IMG/VR virus record: IMGVR_UViG_3300037333_000207
Span: 1 to 24,270 of that record
Reading direction: 5' to 3' (one strand)
Length of the DNA stretch: 24,270 bases
From: a virus
Shown here: positions 14,573-21,572 of the stretch, piece after piece
How the letters are laid out: every line of letters begins with the position of its first letter
Numbering within the stretch: position 1 is the first letter of the stretch
Translations under genes and position numbers: made by a program
The notes under the pieces: generated by a model
Told to the model about the DNA's origin: nothing
Database searches by the model: none
What the model saw: the letters and a program-made list of their open reading frames with translations, nothing else

Positions 14573-14659
14573 TAGGAGATATATTCTCCTGCTAAAGCAC
14601 TTTTAGAGCTTCTTTTTAGAGGTTTTATAAAGTGATTTAATAAAAAAAAGAGGTATGAA

Positions 14660-16942
14660 ATGGGCATCGGTGCAGTAAGCCTTAACATGGTGTGGAATCC
14701 AGCAATTAAGGGATCAAATTTTTTACAAGCGAGTGTAAAAGGGATTCATACTTATGCAGTAAAGGTAACAAAAGCAAATTTACTTCAAAGCACAAAGTTT
14801 TCTCTTCTTAACAGAAATCTCAAGCAGTTAGATAATCATTTGGGGCATATAAGAAAGCAAACTGCAAAGATAAGTGCTAATCCTATCAAGTTAGATATAG
14901 AAACTTCTCGAACATCTTTAAAAGAAGCTCGTAAGGATATGACTGCAATTGAGCACGATGCTAAACAAGTTGCTTTTTATACAAAAAAGGCAAGTGAAAA
15001 TTTACAAGCTGGTGTAAATAGTTATAGATCTCAAGTTCAAAACAAAAATGTACCAGCGAGTAAATATTCTTCACATCATTCTGTTACTTCTACAGTTGTT
15101 GCAGGTGTTACAGTTGCAAGTGTTTTAACATTGCCTTTTAAAGCAAGTATAGACTTTGAGAGCAAGATGGCAAGGGTTAAAGCTATAAGTGGTGCTACTG
15201 ATTCGGAATTTAAAGCTTTAAATTCTACGGCATTGCAACTTGGAAAATCGACTGAGTGGTCTGCTGGAAGTGTTGCTGAGGGTATGCAATTTTTAACAAT
15301 GGCAGGATTTAATGCAAAACAAACAATAAGTGCTATTCCTGGTCTTTTGAGTTTGGCGACTGCTGGTGCTACTGATTTGGCAACTACTTCTGATATAGCT
15401 TCTAATATTATGGGTGGTTTTAGTATTGATCCAAAAAGCACAATAAATGGTATGGCTGCAATGAATTATGTAAGTGATGTACTTGCAAAGACAATAACAT
15501 CTGCAAATGTTGATATACGAATGCTTGGTGATACTATGCAATATGTTGCTCCTGTTGCAAAAACTGCTGGTATGAGTTTACAGGAAACTGCTGCGATGGC
15601 TGGGCTTCTTGGAAATATAGGAATACAGGGGAGTATGGCAGGTACAACATTAAAAAGCATGTTGACACGATTAGCTGCACCACCAACAGAAGCAAAAAAA
15701 GCATTGTTAGCTTTGGGTGTGACAACAAAAGATTTAAAAGGAAATTTAAAAAGTGTACCTCTTATTTTAGCAGAGGTTTCTAAAGCAACTCGAGGAATGG
15801 GAAATGCAAAACAATTAGAATATATGTCAAAAATATTTGGTTTGGAGCCTATGGCAGGAGCTTCTAAACTTGTTGAATTATCAGGAAAAGGAAAATTACA
15901 AGATTATATAAAAATTGTTAATGATTACAAAGGGACAGCACAAAAAATAGCAGATATTCAGTTGGCTTCTACTGCTGGACAATTTAAACTTTTGAGTTCT
16001 GCAATGGAGGGGCTTAGCATATCTGCTACTACAGGATTACTTCCAACTATTCAAATGGTAACAAATGGATTGACAAGTGCAGCTAGTGCAGTGAGTGATT
16101 TTACTGCAAAATATCCTGAAGCTTCTAAGTGGGTTTTTGGTCTCGGTGCTGCTTTTGTAGCAGGTAGTATTGCTTTAGCTGGTTTTGGCATTGTTGCAAG
16201 TGGTGTAGCAGCTGCTATTGGTTTTATATCTCTTCCTGTAGTTGCTGTTATTGCAGGTGTAACTGCTTTAGTTGCTGCTGGTGTAGCACTTTATAAAAAT
16301 TGGGACACAATAAAAACAAAAGCTGGTCTTGTTTGGAGTTCAATATCTCAAAGTATAAAAAAACCTTTCGTTGGTGTTTTTGAGTGGATAGAGAGCAAGT
16401 TCTTAAAAGTAATGAAGATAAAAGATTCAATATCTAGTTTTTTTGGCTTTGGAGATGATAAAGAGAAAAAAGAGAAAACAATTCATGCAAATGTACTACA
16501 ACCTGCAAATAATATCTCAAGCAAAACAGAAAAGAAAGAGAGTAGTTTCTTCGCTAGTGTTAAGGAGTTCTTTCATTTTAAATCAGATACAAAAAGCACA
16601 ATAGTACCAGGACAAAACAAAACTGTTCATGCAGGAGTTATTCAACCTGCAAACAATGTAACTTTAAGATCTACTCTTTTAAAAGATAGAGCTATAAAAG
16701 AAGTTCCATTACCTCGAGTTAGTGAAGTTACAAATAGAGTAATACAAGAGAAACAAACACTTATGCAAGAGAGAAATAATTCTACAATACAAGGAGTGCA
16801 GCAAACTATTACAAATCATATAACTGTTCATGCAGCAGAAAATGGTCAAGTTGATTATGAGGATTTAAAAGAGAAAATCTCTCGAGCTCAAAGAGAGTTA
16901 GCAGAGGAAGAGCAACACTTGCAAATGCAAGATGTATCTTAA
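14660..16942 (+). CDS. T: tail tape measure protein, P2 gpT-like
   Basis: This 760-residue protein sets tail length and is ejected ahead of the DNA. Residues about 170-270 carry the core of the TIGR01760 tape measure family: DFESKMARVKAISGATDSEF, LGKSTEWSAGSVAEGMQFLTMAGFNAKQ and ASNIMGGF. The 300-400 region (NIGIQGSMAGTTLKSMLTRLAAPPTEAKKAL) belongs to the same family. Residues about 490-550 are strongly hydrophobic (several membrane-like helices), as in other tape measures. The C-terminal part has two related segments, TIHANVLQPANNIS and TVHAGVIQPANNVT, and ends in a charged coiled coil. It is the longest gene in the window and follows E/E' and the HU-like gene. Confidence 0.93.
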   Translation: MGIGAVSLNMVWNPAIKGSNFLQASVKGIHTYAVKVTKANLLQSTKFSLLNRNLKQLDNHLGHIRKQTAKISANPIKLDIETSRTSLKEARKDMTAIEHDAKQVAFYTKKASENLQAGVNSYRSQVQNKNVPASKYSSHHSVTSTVVAGVTVASVLTLPFKASIDFESKMARVKAISGATDSEFKALNSTALQLGKSTEWSAGSVAEGMQFLTMAGFNAKQTISAIPGLLSLATAGATDLATTSDIASNIMGGFSIDPKSTINGMAAMNYVSDVLAKTITSANVDIRMLGDTMQYVAPVAKTAGMSLQETAAMAGLLGNIGIQGSMAGTTLKSMLTRLAAPPTEAKKALLALGVTTKDLKGNLKSVPLILAEVSKATRGMGNAKQLEYMSKIFGLEPMAGASKLVELSGKGKLQDYIKIVNDYKGTAQKIADIQLASTAGQFKLLSSAMEGLSISATTGLLPTIQMVTNGLTSAASAVSDFTAKYPEASKWVFGLGAAFVAGSIALAGFGIVASGVAAAIGFISLPVVAVIAGVTALVAAGVALYKNWDTIKTKAGLVWSSISQSIKKPFVGVFEWIESKFLKVMKIKDSISSFFGFGDDKEKKEKTIHANVLQPANNISSKTEKKESSFFASVKEFFHFKSDTKSTIVPGQNKTVHAGVIQPANNVTLRSTLLKDRAIKEVPLPRVSEVTNRVIQEKQTLMQERNNSTIQGVQQTITNHITVHAAENGQVDYEDLKEKISRAQRELAEEEQHLQMQDVS

Positions 16943-16957
16943 AAAAGGAGTTAAAAA

Positions 16958-17179
16958 GTGAAAATATCAAAAGCAGTTTTAGAGGTGAGTGAATTAAAAG
17001 CTCATTTGGCAGATGAGAGTAATTCTTATCTTTACAAGAAAGAGGATGATGACAGCATAACTTGTTATATGTGCTGCGATTTTGATGTGATTGATTGTAG
17101 TGAGATAGTTTTTTCAGGTAGTTGTGGAAATGGTATTAATTACAATAAAAATAGAGATGAACTTAGGAGAGTAGATTGA
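16958..17179 (+). CDS. small hypothetical protein, Cys-rich
   Basis: This 73-residue protein starts with GTG at 16958, 7 bases after a strong AAGGAG. It is acidic, with LADESNSYLYKKEDDDSITCYMCCDFDVIDCSEIVFSGSCG holding five cysteines in a short beta-rich region. The cysteines could form a metal site or disulfides. Its stop overlaps the next start (TGATG). I do not recognise a family. The good ribosome site and tight packing in the operon argue that it is translated. Confidence 0.7.
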   Translation: MKISKAVLEVSELKAHLADESNSYLYKKEDDDSITCYMCCDFDVIDCSEIVFSGSCGNGINYNKNRDELRRVD

Positions 17180-17682
17180 TGAAAAAAATATTTTTTATTT
17201 TGGTGTTTATGGTTTCAGTTGTTTTTGCAAATGAGTGGGAAATTGCAAAGGTTAAATATGTAAGTGATGGTGACACCTTATGGTTACAAAAAGGGAATGA
17301 AAAACCTTTTAAAGTTCGTTTGGTTGGAATAGATACTTTTGAAACAAAAGTTAATCATAGGGTGTTTATGCAGTTAGAAACATTAAAAAAACTTCATTAC
17401 AAGAGTAAAAATACAGTTAAAAAAGTGCTTTATTTTGGGTTTAAAGCAAAAGACTATGTAACGAAAAGATATTTACATAAAACAGTTAAATATCATTCCT
17501 ATGGTAAAGATAAGTATGGAAGAGAACTTGTTTGGATTGACACTCTTAACTTTTCTCTTGTTCGTCAAGGTTTGGCAGTTTATTATCCAAACAATCTTAT
17601 AGACAAAGGAAGGAAAGCTTATTTGTTAGAGCTTAGTAAAGATGCGAATCTTCATAAAAGAGGGATTTATGCGAGGTACTAA
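17179..17682 (+). CDS. secreted staphylococcal-nuclease-like thermonuclease
   Basis: This 167-residue protein has a signal peptide (MKKIFFILVFMVSVVFA, cleavage likely before NEWE) and one SNase domain. The catalytic set is complete: Arg47, Asp52 and Glu55 in VRLVGIDTFET, with the same spacing as R35/D40/E43 of staphylococcal nuclease, plus Arg115 in DKYGRELVWI. DGDTLWL (about 30-36) is the other usual hallmark. It should cut DNA or RNA in the periplasm or outside, with Ca2+. I start at ATG 17179, which overlaps the previous stop; a TTG just upstream is less likely. Its place among tail genes is atypical for P2 and suggests a cargo gene. Confidence 0.88.
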   Translation: MKKIFFILVFMVSVVFANEWEIAKVKYVSDGDTLWLQKGNEKPFKVRLVGIDTFETKVNHRVFMQLETLKKLHYKSKNTVKKVLYFGFKAKDYVTKRYLHKTVKYHSYGKDKYGRELVWIDTLNFSLVRQGLAVYYPNNLIDKGRKAYLLELSKDANLHKRGIYARY

Positions 17683-18087
17683 ATGGCTCTTTTAAATGAT
17701 TTAATAAGTGGCATGGATATGGGAAAGATAGGTGATTTTAAATTTTACATGAATAAAAATGACTATCAAAAACTATCTAAAACACTTAAAGTAACATTTG
17801 GAAGCTATAAGCCTGTAAGAGGACAAGAGAGGCTAAGTGATAGTGGTGGCTTTGAGCGAACCATTGCACTTAGTGGTGTTTTGGTTGTACAACCACAAGA
17901 TGCACTTAAAGTATTAGAGGATTATGCAGAGAATCGTGAACCTTTGGAGTTTACAACATTAAGAGATAGCTATGAGATTGTTATCACATCATTAGGTGTT
18001 ACTCAAACTCACTTTATTGATAATGGGGATTTTACTGTGCAAGAGTATTCTCTTACTCTAAAAGAGGTTTATGATGAGCTTGTATAG
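17683..18087 (+). CDS. U: tail completion protein, P2 gpU-like
   Basis: This 134-residue protein fits the P2 gpU family, which caps the tail at its head-proximal end. Features are the pattern MGKIGDFKFYMNKNDYQKLSKTLKVTFGSYKPVRGQERLSDSGGFERTIALSGVLVV, followed by PLEFTTLRDSYEIVITSLGVTQTHFIDNGDFTVQEYSLTLKEV. The DNGDF and F-x-LTLKEV pieces are typical. It starts directly after the nuclease stop and overlaps the X-like gene by 17 bases. The following X and D genes confirm the P2 order T-U-X-D. Confidence 0.9.
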   Translation: MALLNDLISGMDMGKIGDFKFYMNKNDYQKLSKTLKVTFGSYKPVRGQERLSDSGGFERTIALSGVLVVQPQDALKVLEDYAENREPLEFTTLRDSYEIVITSLGVTQTHFIDNGDFTVQEYSLTLKEVYDELV

Positions 18088-18286
18088 AACAAAAGATGGT
18101 GATCGCATTGATTTGATTGTTCTTGAGCATTATGGAAATTTGAATCATCTTAATGATGTTTTGAGCTTAAATACTTTTTTGTTTAATCTTCCTTTAGATT
18201 TAAAAGCTGGTTTAGATATAGATCTCCCAGATTTTACAGAAGAGGTAGTGAAAGAAACTAAAAATGAAAGAGGTCCACTATGGTAA
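18071..18286 (+). CDS. X: tail protein X, P2 gpX-like
   Basis: This 71-residue protein belongs to the gpX family, whose LysM-like fold helps tail assembly. It reads YRTKDGDRIDLIVLEHYGNLNHLNDVLSLNTFL, the usual D-x-x-D-x-I-x-x-x-YG start, and LDIDLPDF near the C-terminus. Two ATGs are adjacent (18071, 18074). It overlaps both the U and the D genes. Confidence 0.9.
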   Translation: MMSLYRTKDGDRIDLIVLEHYGNLNHLNDVLSLNTFLFNLPLDLKAGLDIDLPDFTEEVVKETKNERGPLW

Positions 18287-19215
18287 ATGATGTTATAGAA
18301 CTTACAATAGATGGTGTTAATGTAAAAATAGAAGATGTTTTAAGTCTTAGTTTTAATGATGCAGCTGGAGTAAAAAGTGACAAGGTAACTTTGAGTGTTA
18401 TGCCAAATTTTCCAAAACCAAAACCAAGTGCAAAGCTTGAGCTTATATTTAAAACATTTAAAGATGGTAATGAGCTGGAATCTTTAAACTGTGGTTTGTT
18501 TCATGTTCAAACTGTGGTTAGAAAGGATGTAAAACTTTTGAGTTTTACTGCTACAGGTGTAGAATTTAATGACAAACAGAAGATAAAGCTTTCTAATCAT
18601 TATCAGGGTACTAAATTATCATCAATAGTTCAGATTGTGGCAGATAGATTGGGGCATAAGGTTAAATTTCAAACAGATGATGTTGATATAAAATCTCTCA
18701 ATCAAACAAATGAGAGCGATATAAATTTTCTTAACCGATTGGCACAAACTTATAATTGTTTGTTTTCAATCAAAAATGATTACATCTATTTTGTAGATAA
18801 AGATGATGGATCTCTTCCTGTAACAAAAATAGATGTAAGTAAGTGTAAATCATCTTCTATAAAACATTCTACTAAAACTTACTATAAATCATGTGAAGCG
18901 AGTTGGCATGATATTGATAGTGGAAAGATTAAAAAAGTTACTTTTGGAGATGGTTCACCTGTACTAAAAATTGATGGTTCTTACATTGATGAGAATGATG
19001 CTTTAGCAAAAGCGAAAGCAAAGTTAAAAAGTATAAACAAGGGAACTGTTAGTGGATCTCTTTCTCTAAAAGGTAGAGAGATTTATGCAGGTACAAAAGT
19101 AGAGCTTGTAAATACATATAACAACGAAGATGATGGAGTTTATAGTGTAGTTAGCTGCACACATAGATATACCATTAAAAATGGTTGGATTGTAGATGTT
19201 GAGATAGAAAACTAA
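18280..19215 (+). CDS. D: tail protein D, P2 gpD-like (baseplate hub)
   Basis: This 311-residue protein is the P2 gpD/T4 gp27-type hub of the baseplate, on which the V spike is mounted. Family features include the N-terminal beta-sandwich (DDVIELTIDGVNVKIEDVLSLSFNDAAG-like), VKLLSFTATGVEF, LSSIVQIVADRLGHKVKF, NESDINFLNRLAQTYNCLFSIKNDYIYFVDK and a C-terminal region with KSINKGTVSGSLSLKGREIYAGTKVELV. Length is close to P2 gpD. It overlaps X by 7 bases and is the last recognised tail gene of the operon. Confidence 0.92.
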   Translation: MVNDVIELTIDGVNVKIEDVLSLSFNDAAGVKSDKVTLSVMPNFPKPKPSAKLELIFKTFKDGNELESLNCGLFHVQTVVRKDVKLLSFTATGVEFNDKQKIKLSNHYQGTKLSSIVQIVADRLGHKVKFQTDDVDIKSLNQTNESDINFLNRLAQTYNCLFSIKNDYIYFVDKDDGSLPVTKIDVSKCKSSSIKHSTKTYYKSCEASWHDIDSGKIKKVTFGDGSPVLKIDGSYIDENDALAKAKAKLKSINKGTVSGSLSLKGREIYAGTKVELVNTYNNEDDGVYSVVSCTHRYTIKNGWIVDVEIEN

Positions 19216-19626
19216 ATGAAAGGATGGAGAGTGAAGGCAGGTTTTAGAACTAAAGAGGTTTTGTTAAGTGTTCCACAAAGTGGAGATATTAGAACATTAA
19301 AGAGTGAACTTGTTTATTTAACAGAGAAGCCACGAAAGCAGATGCTTTTAGTCCCTAGTGAGATTAAAACAGATTTAGGAAGTATTCCTCAAGCTTTGCA
19401 GGGGATTTTCCCAAAAGACGGAAAAGCAATGTTTGCCTATATTCTCCATGATTATTTATATCAAGTTGGAATGTTTAGTAGAGGCGAAACAGATGCAATA
19501 CTAGAAGAGGCAATGAAATCTCTTGGTGTTAGTCTTTGGAGAAGAAAATCTGTGCGAATTGGTTTAGCACTTGGTGGCTGGAAAGCCTGGAATGAATGGA
19601 GAAAATTAAATGGAGAAAATAAATGA
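19216..19626 (+). CDS. DUF1353-family phage protein
   Basis: This 136-residue protein resembles the DUF1353 family found in many phages. The match rests on VPSEIKTDLGSIPQALQGIFPKDGKAMFAYILHDYLYQVGMFSRGETDAILEEAMKSLGV, where T-D-x-x-SIP, HDYLY and R-x-x-x-D-x-x-x are the conserved parts. Conserved Asp and His residues look like a metal or catalytic site, but no activity is established to my knowledge. It starts directly behind the D gene and overlaps the lipoprotein gene by 4 bases, so it belongs to the late operon, near the lysis genes. Confidence 0.75.
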   Translation: MKGWRVKAGFRTKEVLLSVPQSGDIRTLKSELVYLTEKPRKQMLLVPSEIKTDLGSIPQALQGIFPKDGKAMFAYILHDYLYQVGMFSRGETDAILEEAMKSLGVSLWRRKSVRIGLALGGWKAWNEWRKLNGENK

Positions 19627-19865
19627 AAAACTTATTTCTTTTAATAGGTGTATTACTATTTAGTGGATGTGTAACTGATAAGCCTTATGCAGTTGGTAAA
19701 GTTATTTATAAAAGTGCAAGAACTGCTTATATAGAGCTACCTCTTCCAGCAAATGGAACACTAGAGAATGTAGATACGGTTTTAGTGCAGTATGATAAAG
19801 TTCGTTCAGGTGTAAAAGAGGTTTTAGCTAAAAAAAAAGAAGAGGGTGCGAGTACTTCACAGTAA
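19623..19865 (+). CDS. small lipoprotein, candidate spanin subunit
   Basis: This 80-residue protein has a lipoprotein signal peptide MKNLFLLIGVLLFSGC, with Cys16 as the lipid-attached residue. The mature part is short, with YAVGKVIYKSARTAYIELPLPANGTLENVDTVLVQYDKVRSGVKEV and a Lys/Glu-rich end. It stands directly before the endolysin gene, so an outer-membrane spanin (Rz1-like) role in disrupting the outer membrane at lysis is plausible. A matching inner-membrane spanin is not obvious nearby. An alternative is a lipoprotein for superinfection exclusion. Confidence 0.75.
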   Translation: MKNLFLLIGVLLFSGCVTDKPYAVGKVIYKSARTAYIELPLPANGTLENVDTVLVQYDKVRSGVKEVLAKKKEEGASTSQ

Positions 19866-19897
19866 GTGGGTACTTAGTAGAATGTTGGTGGTGAATA

Positions 19898-20329
19898 ATG
19901 GCTAAATTTTCGAAGAGATCACAAAGCAGGTTAAATAGTTGTCATAAAGATTTGCAAGTTATATGTGCAGAAGCTATAAAGACACTAGATTTTTCAGTTT
20001 TGGAAGGGCATAGAAGTGTTGCAAAACAACAAAAGTATTTTAGGCAAGGTCGTAGTAAGTTAGATGGTATAAAAAGGAAATCAAAACATCAATCTTACCC
20101 TAGTAAAGCAGTTGATATTGCACCTTATCCGATAGATTTTAAACAAAAAGCAAAATCTAAGGCTAGATTTTATCTTTTAGCAGGTGTAATGCTGCAAGTT
20201 AGTAAAAAGTTACTAGATAATGGAAAAATCTCACATAAACTCAGGTGGGGTGGTGATTGGGATAGCGATAGAGATTTTTTTGATCAATCGTTCGATGATC
20301 TCCCTCATTTTGAGTTGCTGGAGGTTTAA
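19898..20329 (+). CDS. endolysin, M15-type L-alanyl-D-glutamate peptidase-like
   Basis: This 143-residue protein is probably the cell-wall-cutting lysis enzyme. It resembles small phage peptidases of family M15. The zinc ligands can be placed at His64 in KSKHQS, Asp73 in KAVDIAP and His137 in DDLPHFEL, with EGHRS-x-x-x-QQ-x-x-x-x-x-GRSK (about 36-55) as the usual substrate-side region and LRWGGDWDSDRDFFD upstream of the last His. No signal peptide is present, so export would need a holin. The ribosome site is weak (GGTGGTG). Position after the lipoprotein gene agrees with a lysis cassette. Confidence 0.87.
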   Translation: MAKFSKRSQSRLNSCHKDLQVICAEAIKTLDFSVLEGHRSVAKQQKYFRQGRSKLDGIKRKSKHQSYPSKAVDIAPYPIDFKQKAKSKARFYLLAGVMLQVSKKLLDNGKISHKLRWGGDWDSDRDFFDQSFDDLPHFELLEV

Positions 20330-20354
20330 TTGGTTTAGAAAATAGTTGCTAAGA

Positions 20355-20386
20355 CAGAGAGTGCGAATTGAAGCCCCCACTCTCTG
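20355..20386 (+). terminator. hairpin after the late operon, possible terminator
   Basis: CAGAGAGTG (20355-20363) and CACTCTCTG (20378-20386) form a perfect 9-bp stem with a 14-base loop. It follows the endolysin gene by 25 bases. There is no T-tract behind it, so it is a weak candidate for intrinsic termination and may instead protect the mRNA end. Confidence 0.45.
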
Positions 20387-20403
20387 AGCTGGAATAATAT
20401 CTT

Positions 20404-20424
20404 ATACATAATTAAACTATGTAT
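20404..20424. promoter_or_regulatory. repressor operator, copy 3 (methyltransferase side)
   Basis: CATAATTAAACTATG (20407-20421) differs by one base from operator copy 2, and the flanking ATA and TAT extend the palindrome to 10-bp arms. It ends 28 bases before the methyltransferase ATG, over its probable promoter. No other near-copy was seen outside the repressor region. Confidence 0.68.
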
Positions 20425-20452
20425 AAAATTAATATACATTGAGGGCTTTATA

Positions 20453-21244
20453 ATGAAAACTACAACTTTAAAACCACCACATGGTTGGATAGGTGGAAAA
20501 TCAAGACTTGCGAAACAAATAGTTTCTTTAATACCTAATGATCATTTATTATATGTTGAAGTGTTTGGAGGTGCATTAAATGTTTTATATGCAAAGGAAG
20601 TACCTACAAATAGCAAATATAGAGAGGTAGCAAATGATTTTAATAGTGATCTCATAAATCTTCATCGCTCCATAAGAAACAATCCTACTAAATTGCAGCA
20701 CTACTTAAATGAGCTTTTTATAAGTCGAGAGATATTTAACGATATTAAGAAAAAGGAATTAAAACCTCGAGACAAGATAGAACAAGCAGCATTCTTTTTT
20801 TATAAGTTACAAATGAGTTTTGGTGCAAAAGGTGAGAATTTTGCTATGAGTGCTAAAAGTCGTAAACCAAAAAATATATATAGAGATTTTTATAAATGGT
20901 CTCAAAGGCTCAAGCTGGTCACTATTGAAAACATGGATTTTCAAAAGCTTATAGAGAATTATGACAAAGAGGAATCATTTTTTTATTGTGATCCTCCGTA
21001 TGTTGGAACAGAGTCTTACTATAAGAATAAAAAAACTTTTGATATAGATGACCATAGGAGGCTCTATATGACTTTAAAAGTGATTAAGGGTAAGTTTCTA
21101 TTATCTTACAATGATTGTCCGTTTGTTCGTGATTTATATGCCGATTTTCGAATAATTGAAAGTGATAAGCTTAATTATACTCTTGGTTCAAATGTGCATA
21201 AGAAGAAAAAAGAGGTTAGGGAGCTGTTTATAATGAATTATTGA
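20453..21244 (+). CDS. D12-class DNA adenine N6-methyltransferase (Dam-like)
   Basis: This 263-residue protein should methylate adenine in a short DNA site using S-adenosylmethionine. It has the D12-class layout: N-terminal PPHGWIGGKSRLAKQIVSLIP (about 8-28), SAM-binding YVEVFGGALNVLYAK (34-48) and the catalytic DPPY at 180-183 in FFYCDPPYVGTESYY. Length matches the family. The ATG follows TGAGGG. It stands alone behind an operator copy of the phage repressor, and no restriction gene is nearby, so it is more likely an orphan enzyme that protects phage DNA or marks it for regulation. Its stop codon abuts the tRNA-like gene on the other strand. Confidence 0.92.
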   Translation: MKTTTLKPPHGWIGGKSRLAKQIVSLIPNDHLLYVEVFGGALNVLYAKEVPTNSKYREVANDFNSDLINLHRSIRNNPTKLQHYLNELFISREIFNDIKKKELKPRDKIEQAAFFFYKLQMSFGAKGENFAMSAKSRKPKNIYRDFYKWSQRLKLVTIENMDFQKLIENYDKEESFFYCDPPYVGTESYYKNKKTFDIDDHRRLYMTLKVIKGKFLLSYNDCPFVRDLYADFRIIESDKLNYTLGSNVHKKKKEVRELFIMNY

Positions 21245-21245
21245 A

Positions 21246-21327
21246 TTAAGCAGGGGGATTCGAACCCCCAATCTCTAAGAGCGACTCGTTGGCAACGAGT
21301 TGTGTATACCAATTCCACCATGCTTCC
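21246..21327 (-). tRNA. unusual type II tRNA, anticodon GCC, acceptor end degraded
   Basis: Read on the minus strand, the sequence folds as a cloverleaf. The acceptor 5' strand is GGAAGCA, the D-arm is GTGGAATTGGTATACAC and the anticodon stem ACTCG/CGAGT has loop TTGCCAA (anticodon GCC, Gly). A long variable arm of about 14 bases contains CTC/GAG, and the T-arm is GGGGG-TTCGAAT-CCCCC. The D-arm and long variable arm are those of a leucine-type (type II) tRNA, which does not fit a glycine anticodon. The 3' acceptor strand pairs for only five bases (TGCTT) and then reads AA where CC is expected, with no CCA encoded. This break falls at the methyltransferase stop codon, so the 3' end may have been lost by recombination. 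A promoter-like TATAAT lies upstream. Confidence 0.65.
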
Positions 21328-21332
21328 AGATT

Positions 21333-21346
21333 CCCAATAAATTGGG
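21333..21346 (-). other. hairpin just upstream of the tRNA-like gene
   Basis: CCCAAT and ATTGGG, separated by AA, form a perfect 6-bp stem five bases before the tRNA 5' end. It could mark the 5' processing point or be an operator. Confidence 0.4.
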
Positions 21347-21355
21347 TGCGATAAA

Positions 21356-21392
21356 ATTATACTATTTATTTTATTAATTATTAGAGTATAAT
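21356..21392. promoter_or_regulatory. divergent promoter pair for the tRNA and the toxin RNA
   Basis: ATTATACT (21356-21363) and AGTATAAT (21385-21392) are exact inverse copies. They place one TATAAT facing left toward the tRNA-like gene (21361-21356) and one facing right toward the peptide RNA (21387-21392). The 21 bases between are almost all A/T. The two start points would be about 50 bases apart. Confidence 0.6.
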
Positions 21393-21450
21393 TCCATTGC
21401 TACAAATTGTGATACTTCTTAGTGCGATAGGGTGTTTTAAGGGAAAGAGG

Positions 21451-21524
21451 TGTGAGGGTAATCCTCTGAAAGGAGTCCTCACAATGTACATCGTACTTGC
21501 ATTAGTGGTTTTAATGGTGTTCGC
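21451..21524 (-). ncRNA. candidate antisense antitoxin RNA
   Basis: A minus-strand TATAAT at 21536-21531, preceded by T-rich TTTGGTTTTTAA, would start an RNA near 21524. It would run against the toxin coding region and ribosome site, through at least the stem-loop at 21451-21483. Such an RNA would pair fully with the toxin message and block its translation. This matches the IsoA/AapA layout in Helicobacter. The 3' end is uncertain because no clear terminator with a T-tract follows. Confidence 0.5.
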
Positions 21525-21540
21525 ACCACCATTATATTAA
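21484..21540 (+). CDS. candidate type I toxin, 18-residue hydrophobic peptide
   Basis: The reading frame MYIVLALVVLMVFAPPLY is almost entirely hydrophobic apart from its ends and can span a membrane as one helix, ending in a Pro-Pro break. A strong ribosome site, AAGGAG (21470-21475), stands 8 bases before the ATG but is buried in a stem. Small membrane peptides with hidden ribosome sites and an overlapping antisense promoter are the pattern of type I toxins that depolarise the cell. It is not recognisable as a member of a named family (no match from memory to AapA, Ldr, Fst or TisB). No translation evidence exists in the sequence alone. Confidence 0.6.
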   Translation: MYIVLALVVLMVFAPPLY

Positions 21541-21572
21541 AAACCAAAGAGTGGGAGCTTTTAGCTCTCATT
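21541..21572 (-). terminator. leftward hairpin terminator behind the small gene at 21597
   Basis: GAGCT (21555-21559) and AGCTC (21563-21567) form a stem with a TTT loop, extended by G-U and other pairs to about 10 bp (21550-21572). On the minus strand it is followed by CTTTGGTTTTT, a modest T-tract. It could end leftward transcription before the antisense promoter. Confidence 0.5.

Noticed and set aside
14574-14594. AGGAGA/TCTCCT hairpin between the HU-like and tape measure genes
   Set aside because: A stem of six pairs without a T-tract; probably an intercistronic structure and not strong enough for a terminator call.
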